From positions 248,001 through 312,000 of the forward strand of contig NZ_JMLV01000003.1 of NCBI RefSeq assembly GCF_000686045.1: a DNA stretch of 64,000 nucleotides. Reading direction: 5' to 3'. The stretch's first letter is position 1. Each line of letters starts with the position of its first letter. Below, piece after piece: positions 62,146-64,000 of this stretch. The notes under the pieces are model-generated. The model did no database searches. It saw only the letters and a list, made by a program, of their open reading frames with translations, and was not told the DNA's origin. Origin of the DNA: Fodinicurvata fenggangensis DSM 21160 (GTDB lineage: Bacteria; Pseudomonadota; Alphaproteobacteria; Kiloniellales; DSM-21159). Both the position numbers and the translations under genes were made by a program.

Positions 62146-62825
62146 ATGATCGGCAAGGCTCCTTCTTCAGGCGATGGTCCACGCGCAAGCAAAGCCGTGT
62201 GCGTGATGAAGTTGAGGGCGGCAGCGACGCTCCAGAGCTTGTTGAAGAACAGACAGCACCGTCGGATGATCGGCAGGCGCAACAAGAGATGCTGCCGCCG
62301 GACGATTTGCCGGACCCTGAAACCCTTGGGCGCGATGCGGATTGGTCGGTTTTCATGAAAAGCAATGTGCCGGCGGAGCTTCGACGTAGGGCCATGCAGC
62401 AGCTTTGGCGGGTCGATCCTGTCTATGCAAACCTGGACGGGCTTGTCGATTATGCGGATGACTACAACGACCCTGTCATGCTGTCCAGGAAGGTCAAAAC
62501 CCTCTTCCAGGTTGGTCGTGGCATGGTGATGCCGGATGATGAATCCCAGGATGTGCCCGAGGGCGGTGCAGAAGTGGGCGAGGGCACTCAAATGGCAGGA
62601 GGTGCACACGAAGCAGTACCTGAAGACCCCTCAAGCGAACCAGATGGAGACTCGAATGCTGTTTCGGTGAAGCAATCAGGAACCGCTGAAGAGGGCGAAG
62701 TTGCTGCTGGGCCCCGAACACCGACCTTTCGCAGCCGCAACATCACTCCTGACGAGAGAGCCGGGAAAGCGCGAAGCCGAGAGCCAAAAGGTTCTGCGAT
62801 GAAACGTCGTTGGGACCTGGGTTGA
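62142..62825 (+). CDS. DUF3306 domain protein
   Basis: The 227-residue protein has the DUF3306 core, with FFRRWSTRKQ near the N-terminus and LRRRAMQQLWRVDPVYANLDGL near residue 85. A long, variable, polar tail follows. The family accompanies DUF3305 in formate dehydrogenase gene clusters, and its function is unknown. Its start overlaps the DUF3305 stop by 4 bp (ATGA). Confidence 0.88.
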   Translation: MNDRQGSFFRRWSTRKQSRVRDEVEGGSDAPELVEEQTAPSDDRQAQQEMLPPDDLPDPETLGRDADWSVFMKSNVPAELRRRAMQQLWRVDPVYANLDGLVDYADDYNDPVMLSRKVKTLFQVGRGMVMPDDESQDVPEGGAEVGEGTQMAGGAHEAVPEDPSSEPDGDSNAVSVKQSGTAEEGEVAAGPRTPTFRSRNITPDERAGKARSREPKGSAMKRRWDLG

Positions 62826-62942
62826 ATTCAACGTACGCGCGAGCCATGAAGTAACTCCATGTCGCATTGCAGCATGTTGATTTATTGACAAGCGATTGGA
62901 AGCCCGGCTCTAATTAGGTTAGATTAGAATATTTAAAAATTA

Positions 62943-62993
62943 ACGGGTCACATAACCACTCCAAACAAGTAACCACTCCAAACAAGGACCCGT
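62943..62993 (+). repeat. Tandem 17-bp repeat framed by an inverted repeat, upstream of the TorD-like gene
   Basis: TAACCACTCCAAACAAG is present twice in tandem at 62953-62969 and 62970-62986. It is enclosed by ACGGGTC at 62943-62949 and GACCCGT at 62987-62993. The structure lies just before the ribosome binding site of the TorD-like gene, in an AT-rich region likely to hold the promoter of the downstream formate dehydrogenase genes. Confidence 0.75.
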
Positions 62994-63006
62994 CAGGAGA
63001 GAGAGA

Positions 63007-63603
63007 TTGACGACCGATGCCGAGGTCGAAGAAGAAGACCGCCTACGGGCAGACTGGTACGGCTTGCTGGCGCGTCTTCTGGGCGCCGAACCGGATGATG
63101 CCTTCCTGAGTTCGCTCGCTGAACTGGAGGGCGATGACAGCGAGATGGGGCAGGCCGTCACGACGCTTGCCAAAACGTCTGCCCGTCTCAATTCCGAGGA
63201 TTTGAAGCACGAGTACTTTGCCCTTTTCATCGGGGCGGGTGAATCGGAGCTTCTACCCTATGCATCCTATTACAAGACGGGCTTCCTTAACGATCGACCC
63301 TTGTCGCGTCTGCGCGGCGACATGCTGTCGCTTGGCCTGGCGCGGAATGAGGGAGTCAGTGAGCCGGAAGATCACATCGCTTCGCTTTGTGAAATGATGG
63401 CAGCTCTGATCGCCGGGGATTTCGGGGATCCGCTTTCCCTGGAGGAACAGAATGTGTTCTTCGAGAAGCATCTGAATGGTTGGGCCCAGCGTTTTTTCGA
63501 GGATCTGGAAGCCGCGCCTTCAGCGCATTTCTACATGCCGGTCGGCACGATCGGTAAGATTTTCTTTTCCATAGAGGCGCAAGCCTTCGAGATGGCTGCC
63601 TGA
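63007..63603 (+). CDS. TorD/DmsD-family molybdoenzyme chaperone
   Basis: This 198-residue protein resembles TorD-type chaperones that bind the TAT signal of molybdoenzymes. Supporting sequences are ADWYGLLARLLGAEPDDAFL near residue 17, LKHEYFALFIGAGESELLPYASYY near residue 68 and PEDHIASLCEMMAALI. The start is a TTG codon with a GGAGAG site, since no ATG fits. It lies upstream of the TAT protein and the catalytic subunit, the expected client. Confidence 0.87.
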   Translation: MTTDAEVEEEDRLRADWYGLLARLLGAEPDDAFLSSLAELEGDDSEMGQAVTTLAKTSARLNSEDLKHEYFALFIGAGESELLPYASYYKTGFLNDRPLSRLRGDMLSLGLARNEGVSEPEDHIASLCEMMAALIAGDFGDPLSLEEQNVFFEKHLNGWAQRFFEDLEAAPSAHFYMPVGTIGKIFFSIEAQAFEMAA

Positions 63604-63641
63604 CCCTGCGACGGTTGGGAGTCGGTGCAAGGAGAGCTCAG

Positions 63642-63842
63642 ATGAAAGATGATGAACTGAAATCCAAGAGCCGCCGCAATTTCTTTAGCGCTGGACTTGG
63701 CACCGGTGTTTTGGGCGCGGCTGGGGCCGTGGCCCTGAACCTGGGAGGCAACGAAGCGGAGGCAGCTGAAAGCGGCAAGAAATCCGCTGGATATCATGAA
63801 AGCGAGCATGTGCGAACCTATTACGATCGTGCGCGCTTCTGA
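63642..63842 (+). CDS. Formate dehydrogenase region TAT-signal small protein
   Basis: This 66-residue protein carries a twin-arginine signal (KSRRNFFSAGLGTGVLGAAGAVALNL, split by position) and a short conserved C-terminus (HESEHVRTYYDRARF). It is the kind of small TAT protein found beside formate dehydrogenase genes. The frame opens at 63615, but the ATG at 63642 gives a normal signal length. A role as small subunit or assembly factor is inferred. Confidence 0.85.
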   Translation: MKDDELKSKSRRNFFSAGLGTGVLGAAGAVALNLGGNEAEAAESGKKSAGYHESEHVRTYYDRARF

Positions 63843-63888
63843 ACAAGAAAACAGCTCTTAAAAGCAGGCAGATACTGGGGAGAGGACG

Positions 63889-64000
63889 ATGCTTACCAGG
63901 AAATCCACGGGAACGGTAACAGGCTCCCACATGATGAAGGCGCTTTCCGGTGTGACTGGAAAGGCCGTCGATCGGCGCACTTTCCTGCGCCGTTCCGGCA
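63889..64000 (+). CDS. Formate dehydrogenase catalytic subunit (partial, N-terminus only)
   Basis: The frame starts at ATG 63889 behind GGGGAGAGGA and runs to the window end. It codes for a TAT signal (DRRTFLRRSG) near residue 27, as in periplasmic formate dehydrogenase alpha subunits. The position after the chaperone and TAT small protein supports the identity. Only 37 codons are visible, so the catalytic residue type cannot be seen. Confidence 0.75.
   Translation, partial: MLTRKSTGTVTGSHMMKALSGVTGKAVDRRTFLRRSG

Noticed and set aside
62885-62890. TTGACA as -35 for the formate dehydrogenase genes
   Set aside because: No acceptable -10 hexamer lies at 16-18 bp, so the promoter position is left open.
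62953-62986. Possible CRISPR-like repeat
   Set aside because: Only two tandem units without spacers are present, so it is not a CRISPR array. No cas genes were seen.

Overview
This window comes from a GC-rich alphaproteobacterial chromosome. Gene content and order (SUF operon under an Rrf2 regulator, a formate dehydrogenase cluster with DUF3305/DUF3306 genes, GcvA-like LysR, a DUF1127 protein, CYTH-CHAD plus ppk/ppx, a GAAC-N7-GAAC LexA box) point to the Rhodospirillales in the broad sense. I cannot name the genus from sequence alone.

Region 1 (1-31823) is ordinary core chromosome. On the minus strand an Rrf2-sufB-sufC-sufD operon (sufD is cut by the window edge) sits downstream of an operon for an MFS transporter, upp and uraA, with a strong terminator between them. 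Next come an Lrp-type effector domain, a RhlE-like DEAD helicase, two small hydrolases, and an exbB-exbD-exbD-tonB operon behind a good Fur-box match. Then follow mnmA and a polyphosphate neighbourhood (CYTH-CHAD protein, SixA-like phosphatase, ppk, ppx). The rest of the region holds rnd, aspS, hemN, radC, map, sfsA, a nucleotide-binding MoaB/CinA-type protein and a degenerate EAL protein.

Region 2 (32037-50300) is an 18.2-kb genomic island in a tRNA-Leu(UAA) gene. It is bounded by 43-bp repeats that differ at one base. The orientation is reversed relative to most tRNA-targeting islands: the island supplies the 5' half of the tRNA, and the last 14 integrase codons lie inside the tRNA gene. 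A replacement promoter can be read inside the integrase gene, and the apparent original tRNA promoter is stranded beyond attR. The cargo is a type I restriction-modification operon (hsdM-hsdS-hsdR), a secreted SNase-type nuclease, a helicase-like ATPase behind a small leaderless gene, and an unrecognised AT-rich gene. It also holds a serine resolvase with two res-like subsites, a two-gene module of unknown function with a Cys/His motif, and a second copy of that motif near attR. An SOS cassette completes it: SRAP protein, LexA-boxed Y-family polymerase and a zinc-ribbon protein. The island looks like a defence and DNA-repair island. The unrecognised genes are the best candidates for something undescribed.

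Region 3 (50301-64000) is core chromosome again: a small membrane protein with an AbrB-type permease, argE, a LysR regulator with a perfect operator palindrome, a DUF1127 protein, nadK and moaA. An NlpC/P60 hydrolase and a multi-cluster ferredoxin lead into a molybdenum formate dehydrogenase cluster: fdhD, mobA, DUF3305, DUF3306, a TorD-like chaperone, a TAT small subunit and the start of the catalytic subunit, cut by the window end.
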